Program-made: the position numbers and the translations under genes
Part shown: positions 1 through 9,620 of the stretch, piece by piece
Layout of the letters: every line of letters starts with the position of its first letter
Position numbering within the stretch: the stretch's first letter is position 1
Notes under the pieces: generated by a model
Database searches by the model: none
Told to the model about the DNA's origin: nothing
What the model saw: only the letters and a program-made list of their open reading frames with translations
Assembly (NCBI GenBank): GCA_000711775.1
Contig: ARYC01017435.1
Span: 1-64,000, forward strand
DNA length: 64,000 nucleotides
DNA from: Oxytricha trifallax
Taxonomy: Eukaryota > Ciliophora > Spirotrichea > Sporadotrichida > Oxytrichidae
Reading direction: 5' to 3'

Positions 1-352
1 GTCTCTTATCGTTTACTCAATGCAAACGTTATCTTTATTTGTCTATATCTTTTTGGATTATATTTATAATTATGATTCAACTTAAATTAAATTAAATAAA
101 TATGTTTATCCGTATTAAAAAATTCAAGTTAGGAGTAATCTAGTATATCATTCACGAGAAAGAGAAGCAAATTTGAACAATTCTTGGCAGTCATGTAGAA
201 CTGTCCAACCTTGTCCATATCAATATGATTTTTAATGAGTTCTAATGACGTGATTATGGCGCCAAGAGGATTTCTAAACTCATGAGCAGCAGACGCAAAT
301 GCCTAAGTTTTAAACAGCGTAAGATTTTTCTATCTTTCCAGCTCTATCCAAT
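1..352 (-). CDS. Sensor histidine kinase, HisKA segment (germline, partial)
   Basis: Read on the minus strand with TAA/TAG as Gln, about 128-349 is open and gives a classic dimerisation/phosphoacceptor (HisKA) domain. The H-box reads AAHEFRNPLGAI, and the helix ends in VNDILDYSQL. The phosphorylated His lies near position 280. Upstream of the His is WIELERQKNLTLF, typical of the link from a PAS domain to HisKA. The ATP-binding domain should lie beyond the left edge of the window; 1-60 holds a possible next piece (KDNVCIEQTIRD). Known role of the family: autophosphorylation on His, then phosphotransfer to a receiver. The segment abuts the TBE at 353. Joining the flanks across the TBE with one AAT kept gives RDMSH-WIELERQ in frame, so 4471-4832 belongs to the same gene. 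Domain call is firm; exact edges and full length are unknown. Confidence 0.85.
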
Positions 353-437
353 CAAAACCCCAAAACCCCTTAGTGAGGTTTATAAGTGCTTTGATTTGTA
401 GGGTATAGTTGGGGTCTTATTGGGGTTAGTAGAGAAA
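353..437 (+). repeat. TBE left inverted terminal repeat
   Basis: 85 bp, the reverse complement of 4383-4467. The outer 17 bases are telomere-like (C4A4 units). The preceding AAT at 350-352 is the target duplication. Confidence 0.95.
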
Positions 438-491
438 ATGCAGGTTTTTTATGAATTTAATGATTATTTAATGAGTATTACTGTACTTAAT

Positions 492-1938
492 TCAAACAAA
501 TTTTATCTGCTTATCTTTGTGATACCTCTTGAATTTAGCAGTCTGTAGTTGTTCTAGTATATCATCCAATGTTTATCGTGAATATGCTGGAGCTTTTACG
601 ATGACCATCTCAACTATCTTCTTAATTTCATTGCATATTTCATCTTGCTTAATATGTTTAGCAGCCAAACTTATTGATTATTTCTCATGTTTTGTTCCAA
701 GTATGACATACTTTCCATATCGCACTCTAAGATAATTGCAGCTACCGCCCAAACATCCCATTACACAGAGCCATTTGTCCATTTCTCTCTTATAGGGAAG
801 TATCCTGGAGTGCCTAAAACCTTAGCTAAAGTCACTATCTCTTGTCTTATTGCTCTGTTGAAATCTATGACTACAACTTCTAAAGGGCAGAGATTTAGCA
901 TTACATTTTCTGGCTTCAAATCTCTATGAACATACCCTAGATCATGGAGCTCTTTCACACCCTTAGTCACATCTGTGAGTATCTCATTCAAATCATCAGG
1001 ATATCTATTATGGTAGAGATACTCTCTTAGAGTCATTTCAAACTTCTTGAGTCTCAATGCAATAAAACCATGACCAAGTATAACTCCGTCGAGCTTAGCT
1101 AAATTCTTGCATTATCTTTTCTAAGCCTCTCTCAGTACTATGTATTCATTTGCACACTCATTTTAATTTGCTCGTTCTTAATGAGATACTTGAATGGATA
1201 TACCTTGTATGCGAATTCATCAACAACTATAAGTTTTACCTTGTTAGGTACGTCAATATTCAAGTAGTTTTCAATACAGCTGCTTATGTCGACTGCATTT
1301 AATGCAGGTATATACATTGCTCTCTCTTATAAGCATGCAATATATATACCATTTGCTGGTTGGTTCATTGACTCAAACCGCTTCTATCTCTTAAGTCTCT
1401 CCTACTGCTCTATTTGTGAATCAAGAGAGTTATTTTTTCTTTTAGCAGGTATAAGCTTTTAAGTTTCCTCATCTTTAATCAGGAATTCGCTTAGATGATG
1501 CTTTTGCATATGTCTCTTTACTTTAGCTGAGTGCGTATAAGACTTCATGCAGGTATTGCATTAGTATCTACCATCTACTTTATCATGCTTGAAGTAGATC
1601 TTAGCTCTACCAGAGTGTACCTCTTTGATGTGTCTCTTCAAGCTTGACTCAGTTGAGAAGAAATTTTAGCAGTCTTCACATTAAAACGTTTTAATTTTTT
1701 CTATTGGTTGCTGTTCCTTATCTTCCTCAACCAATTCAACTTATGTTTAAACTCCCATCTCAGCACTCTACTTCTTGTTTTAAACTTAAATTTTAAAGAC
1801 CTCAGCTTCAAACTCTAGAGCTCTTAGCTCTACCTCCTTTTCAATATAAATTACTTCTGGTTTCTTGGAGGAGCCAAAGTTGAGCAATGATTAACCTGTT
1901 CCAAGAGAACCTGCCTTACGATTTAAGTTAGCCGCCAT
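492..1938 (-). pseudogene. TBE zinc-finger/protein-kinase gene ('57-kDa' ORF), damaged
   Basis: Starts at the ATG MAANLNRKAGS at 1936-1938. Two C2H2 zinc fingers follow at about residues 95-155: CEDCQNFFSTESSLKRH, then a second beginning CNTCMKSYTHS and ending in HMQKHH. A protein kinase domain fills the C-terminal half: YVHRDLKPENVML (catalytic loop), VVIDFNRA (metal-binding site, DFN instead of DFG), GTPGYFP (activation segment), WDVWAVAAIILE (subdomain IX). The frame changes near 1140 and again near 1088, between the fingers and the kinase. The stretch between (STERGLEKIMQEF) looks like helix C, so these read as two indels rather than an intron, although a small intron cannot be excluded. 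The 3' end is unclear: the kinase frame runs into the terminal repeat, while a TGA in another frame lies at 492-494. Known TBE gene; role in transposition unproven. Confidence 0.85.
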
Positions 1939-2335
1939 GTTTAAATTCAATTTTAAATTTCTATTATTAATAAGTAAAAACCTCACTGGCTATACTAACT
2001 TTGTATAGGAGCTGGCACTGCAACAACAATGGTTGATTCTTAGGTGTTAGACATCATATTTATACTTAGTTTATAACTATAAATTTTCTAATTTTATGCT
2101 TAATATTTTAAATATTGGTATTAACTTAGAATAAATTCAGGTTGGTACTGGTACCAATTAGGTTTTGAACCATTTTGGAACTTTTCCATTAAAACCTCAT
2201 TAGTTAAAAACTAGGTACTAATTAAGTATTGGTACTATTAAATTGGTACCAACTAAATTTAAACGAATTTAGTACCGGTACTAATCAAATTTAAACAAAT
2301 TTAGTACTAATTTAATGGAACTAAATTGATAAAAA
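1939..2335. repeat. TBE internal spacer with GGTACYAA/TTAGTACC motif cluster
   Basis: Noncoding stretch between the divergent zinc-finger/kinase and 22-kDa genes. From about 2142 to 2330 it holds at least seven copies, in both orientations, of a motif close to TTGGTACTAATT (reverse AATTTAGTACC), spaced roughly 15-30 bp apart. Such clustered direct and inverted copies between divergent genes suggest a protein-binding array or promoter region; that is inference. Confidence 0.5.
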
Positions 2336-2470
2336 TGGAGCTCCATCTCTGAAGTTTGTTACAGCTTCTGCCAGCTTTCTCCACGTATCCTTACCAGGTT
2401 GACCTCTATAAGATGCCCATATTTAATACTAAGATTTTTAACAGTAGGATCCAGAACTCTATATATTAAA
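2336..2470 (-). pseudogene. Short coding-like fragment inside TBE spacer
   Basis: Minus-strand reading gives IWASYRGQPGKDTWRKLAEA followed by VTNFRDGAP, with balanced composition unlike the AT-rich DNA next to it. It has no obvious start and reaches a TGA soon after leaving the conserved-looking part. It does not join in frame to the zinc-finger gene downstream. It could be a lost exon, a captured host fragment, or the remnant of a fourth TBE gene. I do not recognise the family. Confidence 0.4.
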
Positions 2471-2503
2471 ATTTGAAATTCAATAACAAGAGAAGGAGCA
2501 AGT

Positions 2504-3294
2504 ATGGAATCTATAAGTACTGCAATGAAGAGGGTTGAAGCTTAAGAAATGATCTCAAGATTTAGAAGCAAGGAAGACCTCTATCGATACCTCACTTAGC
2601 ATGGTAAGCATGTGACATATACTTAATCATATGCTATAGTGGGTTTATTCCTTCCAACGATGGAAGGTACCAAAATTTCATTCTTAAAAGCTATACTCTG
2701 CGATGAGAAGAAAGCCTTCAAAAACAGTGATATAAAGTTGATAGATATACCAAACTACCCAGAGATTTCAGTCACTAATCTCTACGAGGATGCGATGAAA
2801 GAAGAAGAGTTGGTAGTTTATCTTCCTACCAAGAAACAACTCTCTAACAAGCTTCCAGAAAGGAGCTTCTTCTTTGGAGTTCTTGGCACTTTAAGAGAGA
2901 GTTATCTCAGAGAGATCATTGAAGAAGCTCACAAAAAACGCTACTCTATCTCTCCAGAAGATTAAAAGAAGCAAGGCATACTAATAAGCGAGACCTGGCT
3001 CGCTGAGCTAAAGAAGCATCCATTCCTCTCTCGTAAGCTTTGATTCATAAATTTGCAGGGAAACCTGGAACTGGTATATTCCTAATGAAAGAGCATGCGA
3101 AGGTTCACAGAGAGAGAAAGTCATAGACTATTTATGAAGTGAGCAAGAGACTTTATAAAGATGTTTAAAAGTCAGAAGAAATGAACATAGATGCAGGAGC
3201 TGGCACAAAGAGAAGAAATATGGGCCCAAGCAAGCCATAAGAAGAGGAGAAGAAAAAAAAGCCAAACCCCTTTATGGGTTAGTTTAATATGTGA
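2504..3294 (+). CDS. TBE '22-kDa' protein gene with a 26-nt intron
   Basis: Starts at ATG 2504 (MESISTAMKRVEAQ) and reads through TAA/TAG as Gln. Exon 1 runs to 3032 and exon 2 from 3059 to a TGA at 3292-3294, giving 254 residues. Unspliced, the frame stops at TGA 3041-3043 after 179 residues, close to the 22 kDa quoted for this TBE gene. Three facts favour splicing: GTAAGC...TTGCAG boundaries, a lysine-rich downstream frame that stays open (GIFLMKEHAKVHRER), and a homologous gene in the large element at 53460-54265 with an intron at the matching position and phase. Shared features with that homologue include a SKEDLYRYLTQ-like motif near residue 25. It converges on the transposase gene, the stop codons being 6 bp apart. 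Function unknown. Confidence 0.85.
3033..3058 (+). other. 26-nt intron in TBE 22-kDa gene
   Basis: Begins GTAAGC and ends TTTGCAG, phase 1. Removing it turns an apparent stop and frameshift into one open frame. Very small, but within the range seen for ciliate introns. The homologous gene in the 10.4-kb element has a 32-nt intron at the corresponding site. Confidence 0.75.
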
Positions 3295-3300
3295 ACTTAT

Positions 3301-4365
3301 TCATTCATTTAAATCTAAAACTTATTTATAAACATTCATTCTTCCTTCTCTCGCACAAACTGTTGTCTTATCTATGCTTACTCTCTTGCAGCTACTCTGA
3401 ATCAAGTCTACTGTATCTATAGGCAAGTCATGCATTAGGTGATATAGCAGCAGTTTCTTGTAGTGGGTCTTGATTTAACTCCAGTAGAATTCAATTCCAT
3501 TAAATTAAGGGCTGTAAGGAACATTGTATACAGGAGTAATGTTTAACTCTTCATAAGCTTTCTTAGACTCCTTAGTCTTATGAACTGAGAGGTTGTCAAC
3601 AAACAGGATAATCTCTTAATCGTTGTATTTATCTCTCAGCTTATGTAAGAACTCTATGTACTACTCTCGCTTAATAGAGCGAGGATGAATAACATAACTT
3701 TCTAAGCCAGAGTCTTCACTAATACCTGCTAAAATTGCATGGGTTACAACCTTTACTTTCTAATCGTAGACTTCTATATTATCATACTTCTTATACCAAG
3801 ACTTATTAATAAAGGTGTTGAAGGTAAACACAGCTTCATCAGCGTGTATGAACTTGATGTTATTGTCAATAGCCCTCTGCATTTAATCATATATATAGTT
3901 TAAATTATTACTATAAAATGGCACTGTAAAATCAATCACTCTCTTCACTCTGTTGACAGTCTTGAAAGTAATACCATTTCTTCTATAAATATTGGCTATA
4001 GTCTAAGGAGAGATACGCATGTCAGGAAACCTGCGATGAAACATCACAGCTCGCTAGTCCAGTGGAAAGTGTGCCCAATACTTTAAAGTCTTCGAGTCGC
4101 AGAGGTAGTCAATATGGTGCTGTGAGAACTTTTATTTTCTTGCAGGATGCTTTCAAGTGCCTGAAGTATAATGCTAAACAGCCAACAAGCAATGATACCT
4201 AACTGTTGAGGCACTCTTGCACAGGAGCTTTGCTATAGCTGCATAATTCATTACAGGTTTGACTTAGTCTATATTAATACTCGTACCATATCTAAGCTTA
4301 AGCAGTAAATCTAAATATTTCTCATCATAAATAGACCCTAGATTTCGCTAATTTCTATTTCTCAT
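3301..4365 (-). CDS. TBE transposase ('42-kDa', DD34E), one in-frame TGA
   Basis: Runs from ATG 4363-4365 (MRNRN) to TGA 3301-3303, 354 codons, matching the TBE 42-kDa transposase. The catalytic triad is visible: FIHADEAVF (first Asp), ILFVDNLSVHK (second Asp), and FNGIEFYWSQIK (Glu), with 34 residues between the second Asp and the Glu, as in Tc1/mariner/IS630 enzymes. The N-terminal third should bind DNA. One in-frame TGA at 4153-4155 (after SGT, before KHPARK) would truncate the protein near residue 70. A single C-to-T change from CGA would explain it. The rest of the frame is intact, so decay is recent. The family acts by cut-and-paste at the terminal repeats. Confidence 0.9.
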
Positions 4366-4382
4366 ATTGCAAATTGGCCTAA

Positions 4383-4467
4383 TTTCTCTACTAACCCCAA
4401 TAAGACCCCAACTATACCCTACAAATCAAAGCACTTATAAACCTCACTAAGGGGTTTTGGGGTTTTG
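4383..4467 (-). repeat. TBE right inverted terminal repeat
   Basis: Reverse complement of 353-437, ending GGGGTTTTGGGGTTTTG. The target copy AAT follows at 4468-4470. Confidence 0.95.
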
Positions 4468-4470
4468 AAT

Positions 4471-4832
4471 GTGACATATCTCTTATTGTAGTGATAACCA
4501 GAGATTTCTCGCCAGTATTTATGGTTTGAGAAAATACTTATAACTTCTTTGAGTCTTAAATTTATTATAATATAAATATCTATAAAGTCTTATTTAGTAG
4601 TAATTTTATCATCCTTGTATTTAAAATAGATCCCATCAAATGAATATAATAATAATTTTATATCACTACTAGATATGTGTTCTTGTTATAAATCTAATTA
4701 TGAATTTTGCATTATTTATTGAAGTTGAATATAATCCCAAATGTTTCTGCATCCAGCCAATAAGCTATCTCCTGCTTTCATTTCTTTTTCTTTATATAGT
4801 TGATCATAAAATAGATTTAAATTTGTTAATAA
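4471..4832 (-). CDS. Sensor histidine kinase, N-terminal/PAS-side segment
   Basis: Minus-strand frame at 4471-4560 reads NTGEKSLVITTIRDMSH, the end of a PAS-like domain leading into HisKA across the TBE. Further upstream (about 4590-4832) another open frame reads LLLYSFDGIYFKYKDDK. A possible start is the ATG in KEKEMKAGDSLLAG near 4780. The two pieces lie in different frames, so a small IES or intron probably lies near 4570. The gene is divergent from the plus-strand gene starting at 4892. Assignment of the upstream piece to the kinase is inference. Confidence 0.6.
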
Positions 4833-4891
4833 AATTAATTTGATATTATATTTAAAAAAAATCATTATTAAATAAGGAGTAAACTTGTGAG

Positions 4892-6363
4892 ATGTCTGAA
4901 TAACCTCACAAGTACGATCTAATTTAACAAAAAGATCAGGGTTATTTCCAGGACACTGATGGAAGTTTTGAGATTGCTTATAACAAGTATCTATTTGATA
5001 CTAGATAGATAATATCATTGACAGACAATCCTATTCAAGCAAATCTAATTTCATAACTGGACGAGAAGGAACATATAAGTTCCACACTCAAAATGGAAGA
5101 CGATAATATTGAAGTCTCCTTTGTTTATAACTACGTCTGCGAAGAAGGGGATGATTAACCTACCAAAGAAGAAATAAAAAACAAAACTAAAGACTTTTGC
5201 CTCTATTACCACCCAATCACTGGAAAATCTATGGATGTAGAGCATCTGAAACAGAATAAGATGCAGACGACTGGGATGATGATGACAACTGTCAATCATT
5301 CGGGAATGAAGATCCAACAGCTAACCTAGAATTTATTCCTCGCTATTGCTCACACAACGGATTAAAAACACCCCAAAATTTTTGAGACTTAAGGAACAAC
5401 TTATTTAAGAGCAAATTTAATAATTATAGCTTGAAAATTTGGAGTATCAAAGACTAAGAGAAAAGATTGCACTAGAAGCAAATAAGAAAGCTAAGAGTAA
5501 GTAACAAAATAAAACTTACAAAAAAAGATTCAACAACTCAAGTTGAATCTAAACTCCATAGTTACCTTAAAACTTCACCCAGACACCAGGCCAATAAAAC
5601 CCCGACCTCCTATTTAGTAAATCAACCTAACCACTTACCTCATAGATAAAACACAGTGCTTAAAATGTTACTATTTAATAAGAAACACTCAAAAAACAGT
5701 ATGTAAATGACTTAAACTTAAACTCTATATGAGATGGTGAAGAAAGGCCCCAAAACCAAGCCATAGACGATCCCCATATTACGAACTCATTCTCACTATT
5801 AAATAGTAAACAGACATCTTTTTCAATATTGTATCCTATGACAGCTAATACGTCACACATCGGTACCTCCACAATATCTGATCAGATTTTGGCCAGAAAC
5901 TTCATTCCAAAACAGGTACTGAAAATAATCAGACTATACCCTCATAAGTTTCATCATAGAATAATTTCAAACGAATATGAGAAATATCAATGAATGATAA
6001 AAGAAAATTAAGCTTGGAAAATATAATTTTCATCCATGACAGCTACCAAGGATCTGAGTTCAAGGACATAATTTTAACACAATTATATATTGACAAGATC
6101 ATATCACTCTTCACAGTTTGGAAAAGAGTTAAAATAAAAATTGATTAAAGAAAATTTAACTTGACAGAGAAATCAAAGAACACTTAGAAAATTAACCTTG
6201 GTTTATCAATTATGTTCACACTAGATGTAAATCTAAACAAGGGAAGTAAGTCTAGAGAGAAGAGAAGAAACCCATGAAAAAGAAGACGTACATAGTAAAG
6301 ATCAAACAGAAAGATGTAGAAGTCCTGAAGTCAGTTCCACTTGAATTGACACTAACTAATTGA
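4892..6363 (+). pseudogene. Unidentified plus-strand gene with several frame changes
   Basis: Starts MSEQPHKYDLIQQKDQGYF at ATG 4892. Coding-like protein then continues in successive frames: an acidic stretch (DADDWDDDDNCQSFGNED) near 5265, a Gln-rich coiled-coil stretch (LKEQLIQEQIQQLQLENLEY) near 5400, ITNSFSLLNSKQTSF near 5780, ILARNFIPKQVLKIIRLYPH near 5890, NIIFIHDSYQGSEFKD near 6030, and an end TYIVKIKQKDVEVLKSVP before TGA 6361-6363. At least five frame changes occur with no AT-rich insert visible at them. They may be tiny IESs, which hypotrichs do have, or mutations in a dying copy. The 3' end is followed by a hairpin and an (ATT)n tract. No family recognised. Confidence 0.5.
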
Positions 6364-6404
6364 AAAGGGCTTGTCTTATATATATTAACATATATTTTAG
6401 ATCG

Positions 6405-6432
6405 GAGGTCTCCAGAGACCTCAATGTGATCA

Positions 6433-6492
<60 letters not shown>
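6405..6492 (+). repeat. Hairpin followed by (ATT)n microsatellite
   Basis: 6405-6422 forms an 8-bp stem (GAGGTCTC/GAGACCTC) with a 2-base loop. About 12 bp later (ATT)n runs from 6434 to about 6492. A simple tract placed just after a coding region and hairpin resembles the 3' end of some retroposons (compare 22088-22196). Confidence 0.7.
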
Positions 6493-6495
<3 letters not shown>

Positions 6496-8106
6496 AAAAA
6501 TCATATTAATTCAAAACAAATTTAATCTTAAAATTTAAAAGATATGGCATTTAACACTATTTAATATAAAAACTTGATAATTTATAATTTCTTTTTATAT
6601 ATATATATAATACCTTTTATTTTTAGTCATAAAACTTTTTAATTAAAATATTTACAAGATCAGGTTTATAATTTTTTTACTTGAAATTTAGAATTTATTA
6701 ATGAATCTTAATGGCAATATTTATTTTTTTATTTATTATATTCATTTCAACTTCTTTATTTCTAATTTATTTCAACAATATTATTTCTTGTCTATTGAAG
6801 TTAAGATTAAGCCATAGTAAAATAATAAATTAAATTTTAATCAATTTGTATAATTATAATAAAAATTAAGCTTTGGATCAGCTCATTTTTCATATTTATA
6901 TTTTCATCTTATTTGGATTTGTCTATTTAACCTAAATCTTATTCTATAGTTAATTTTAAATTAATGAAGTATAAAGAGTAAAATTTACTAAAGATTATTT
7001 TTTAAAAATTAATTTAGTATAAAATATTTTAATTTTTATAATAATAATTTAAATATTTTTTAATTGAAATAATGTATTTGCATTTTTTTATTACACAAAT
7101 TAAAACAAATGAATTCATAATATATATCTTATTATTTAATAAATAATTTTTATATTTCTAATTTATTATAATAAATTCCAAAATTAAATTGATTTCTATC
7201 TTTTGGATTAATAATAATATATTTTTACTATTTAATAATCTATTAAATTGATATTATTTATAAATCTTTTTTATTTCTACATTTACATAAATTTCTAATT
7301 TTCCTAGGAAAGGATGCATTGTTTTTACTATGGTGATAAATTAATATCATTTTATTTATATACGATTTGTGTGTGATATATTAAATTTTTATAAAAAAAT
7401 TGAGGACTCCAATTCTTATTAATTTTCCAGATCTCTCTCCATATTAATATTTCCCTCATTAGCTTGTTATGAGCTTTTATTCTGATTGAATATCAAATAG
7501 TATAAAAGTATAATAAATAATTTAAAAGTTTTTACTAGAAATTATATATATATATTACATGATATCGCTCCTATTTTTTGATTTTGAAAAATTATTTGAT
7601 CATTTTGAGTGATCGTAATGCCATCGTGATGAGACTAAAATATTTATATATTAAATAAAGACCTAATAACTGAGTGGAAAAGCTATAGTAATTATTTTTA
7701 TTTCTATTTTTATTTTTATATGGTTTTAATTTTTTTAAATATAAAAAGTTCGATTTTAATTAAATATTATTTTAAAACAATTAATTTTCTTAAGAGCATT
7801 TGAATAAAAAGATTAATTTTACATAATAAATTTAAACAGATAATTATACTATATCACTCATTTTATTTAAATATTTTCCTATCTCTCTTAGTTTATTGTT
7901 TTGCAATCATATAAGTAAATGCAAAAGATATTGCGAAATAAGAATTAAATTTAAAATAGCAGTAGACGTCTTCAATCCAATTTAAAGCTTTAATAATTAT
8001 TAATATACAATCAAATGACATTTAATTATAAAATCAGTTATTCATAGATATTTCTACTCTTTTTCAATAAATGGAATAATATACTCTCTATATGTATAAA
8101 TAGAAA
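6493..8106. other. AT-rich DNA without recognisable genes
   Basis: Very AT-rich, with homopolymer and (TA) runs. I saw no frame with convincing protein-like composition on either strand. Probably IES or intergenic germline DNA. Confidence 0.5.
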
Positions 8107-8606
8107 CATTATGGGGAGGGGGAAGTTTCCTGCTCCCTTGCAGTTTCTTGCCCCCTACGGTTGTTATCTGGCATAAAAATTAAAATCTATATTACCCCCT
8201 AAATAAAAAAATCATTTCTAATATTATTTCAAGTTCATATTTAACCATTTTCTCATTATACAATGAGTAAAAATTGATGGAAAATCCAAAATTAAATGAA
8301 TAATTCAGAAATCATTTACATTATTTTAATCTTTATTTTATTTATAAAGATTAAAATAGTGTAGGTAATTTCTGAATTATTCATTTAATTTTGGATTTTC
8401 CATCAATTTTTACTCATTGTAAAATATCTTTCACTAATTATTTTAATTAATAATATAAGTTACTTTGATATAATATTTGAAATTTTTATCAATAGAAAAA
8501 GCATACTGAATGTTAAAATATGAATTATTTTAACATAATTAATGATAAAGATTTTGATAAATTTATAAGATATACATTTGTATGGGCAGTAAACTTCCCC
8601 GTCCAA
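8107..8606. mobile_element. Short element with G-rich inverted ends and a central palindrome
   Basis: The left end (from 8109) reads GGGGAGGGGGAAGTTTCCTG; the right end, read as reverse complement from about 8603, reads GGACGGGGAAGTTTACTGCC, an imperfect inverted match. Between them 8258-8421 is a near-perfect palindrome with arms of about 75 bp. No gene. It looks like a MITE or foldback element. A similar GGGGAAGTTTCC end recurs at 13494 and 35125. Confidence 0.5.
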
Positions 8607-8869
8607 ACAATTTATGATATTTACGAAATCTCAAAATTTCTTTTTTTTAATATTAAGCAAGTTTGTACTGTTTCAGATATCACATAATTTTTAATATAAA
8701 AATTCTCATTAAATGTAAGTAAAATGATATTAATTGTAATTTTTCACTTGATTTAATGATTGTTAATTATAACATAATCATGGATTTTTATCCAATTATC
8801 TCGATATTATTATTATTTGTTGCTGTACAGAAATTAATACTGGGGATAAAAACAATCAGATAATATAAT

Positions 8870-9620
8870 CATTAGTGCTCTTTCTACCTTTTATACGTAC
8901 CATTGGTATCGTGTATTGGAGACTGGTTTTTTGTTTTAGCTCCCAGGATTTGTTACCCAGAGGAAAGTTAGTTTCTTAAGGCTTGTCCCTTTTCACAATC
9001 ACACAATTTTGTCACATAGGATCACACAGAACTCTGCGTCGTGACTGAGTCTTAACTTCCTTATATTCAGCCCTCTTAGGATATACGCTGATTATATCTT
9101 TTATGGTGGTTTTTCGTTCCATAACCTTATGCAGGTAAAAAACATTTTGCCTACCTGAGTGATATAGTGCCTAGTAGGGGGAGGGGGGAACTCCGCGTTG
9201 ATACCTTACTGAAGTGTTATTCTATAGGGTTTTTACACCTTATTTCCTCAGTAAATATAGCACTTTCTGGGGTCAGTGCTGTCTGCCTCTTGCTCATAGA
9301 ACTATTTCTTATGTTCTTACCTCATACGATAAGAAATAGTAGTGCCAGGTAGTTTTATTATAGCATGACCGTATGGTCGGCGTTTTTTTTGAAAGATCCC
9401 CTTTATCATTTCTGATGTCTTCTGAGGAGGCTCTCAGATCCGGCGCTTACCTCGCAAAAACGGGAGGCAGATACAGTTTCGATCCAAGGGTATCGGAATC
9501 GATCAGGATATATACTACCAACATAAAAGTAGGTCAAAAACATTTTCTCGATATAAAAAAATCGATGCTCTATAATTATTTATATAAACTCAAAATATAT
9601 TATTCCATTATAAAATGAAA
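8870..9620. other. Segment of mixed base composition, weak minus-strand ORF
   Basis: Clearly richer in G+C than its surroundings, with sharp edges. On the minus strand 9067-9297 gives a 76-residue frame starting MSKRQTALTPESAIFTEE and ending at a TGA; coding-like fragments continue in other frames. No family recognised and no ends defined. It may be a decayed element or gene fragment. Confidence 0.3.

Larger units (their letters stand above)
353..4467. mobile_element. TBE (telomere-bearing element) DNA transposon, full length
   Basis: A 4,115-bp element with 85-bp inverted ends that start CAAAACCCCAAAACCCC, flanked by AAT at 350-352 and 4468-4470. Size, ends, 3-bp target and gene content (zinc-finger/kinase, 22-kDa and 42-kDa transposase genes) match the Oxytricha TBE family. 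Genes use TAA/TAG as Gln. The transposase has one in-frame TGA, and the kinase gene appears to have two frame changes, so this copy is probably not autonomous. It sits inside a histidine kinase reading frame, and precise removal with one AAT kept restores that frame. In hypotrichs TBEs are removed during macronuclear development and TBE transposases are implicated in genome rearrangement; that this copy is removed so is inference. Confidence 0.95.

Noticed and set aside
353-369. C4A4 repeats as a true telomere or chromosome end
   Set aside because: They are part of an 85-bp inverted end with an AAT duplication and coding host DNA on both sides, so this is the TBE tip.
1081-1145. An intron linking zinc-finger and kinase parts of the TBE gene
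   Set aside because: A 20-nt or 83-nt GT-AG removal would restore frame, but it would drop a stretch that looks like kinase helix C; two indels fit the protein better. Not fully excluded.
3031-3060. Frameshift mutation in the TBE 22-kDa gene
   Set aside because: GT/AG boundaries and the homologous intron in the large element explain it better as a 26-nt intron.
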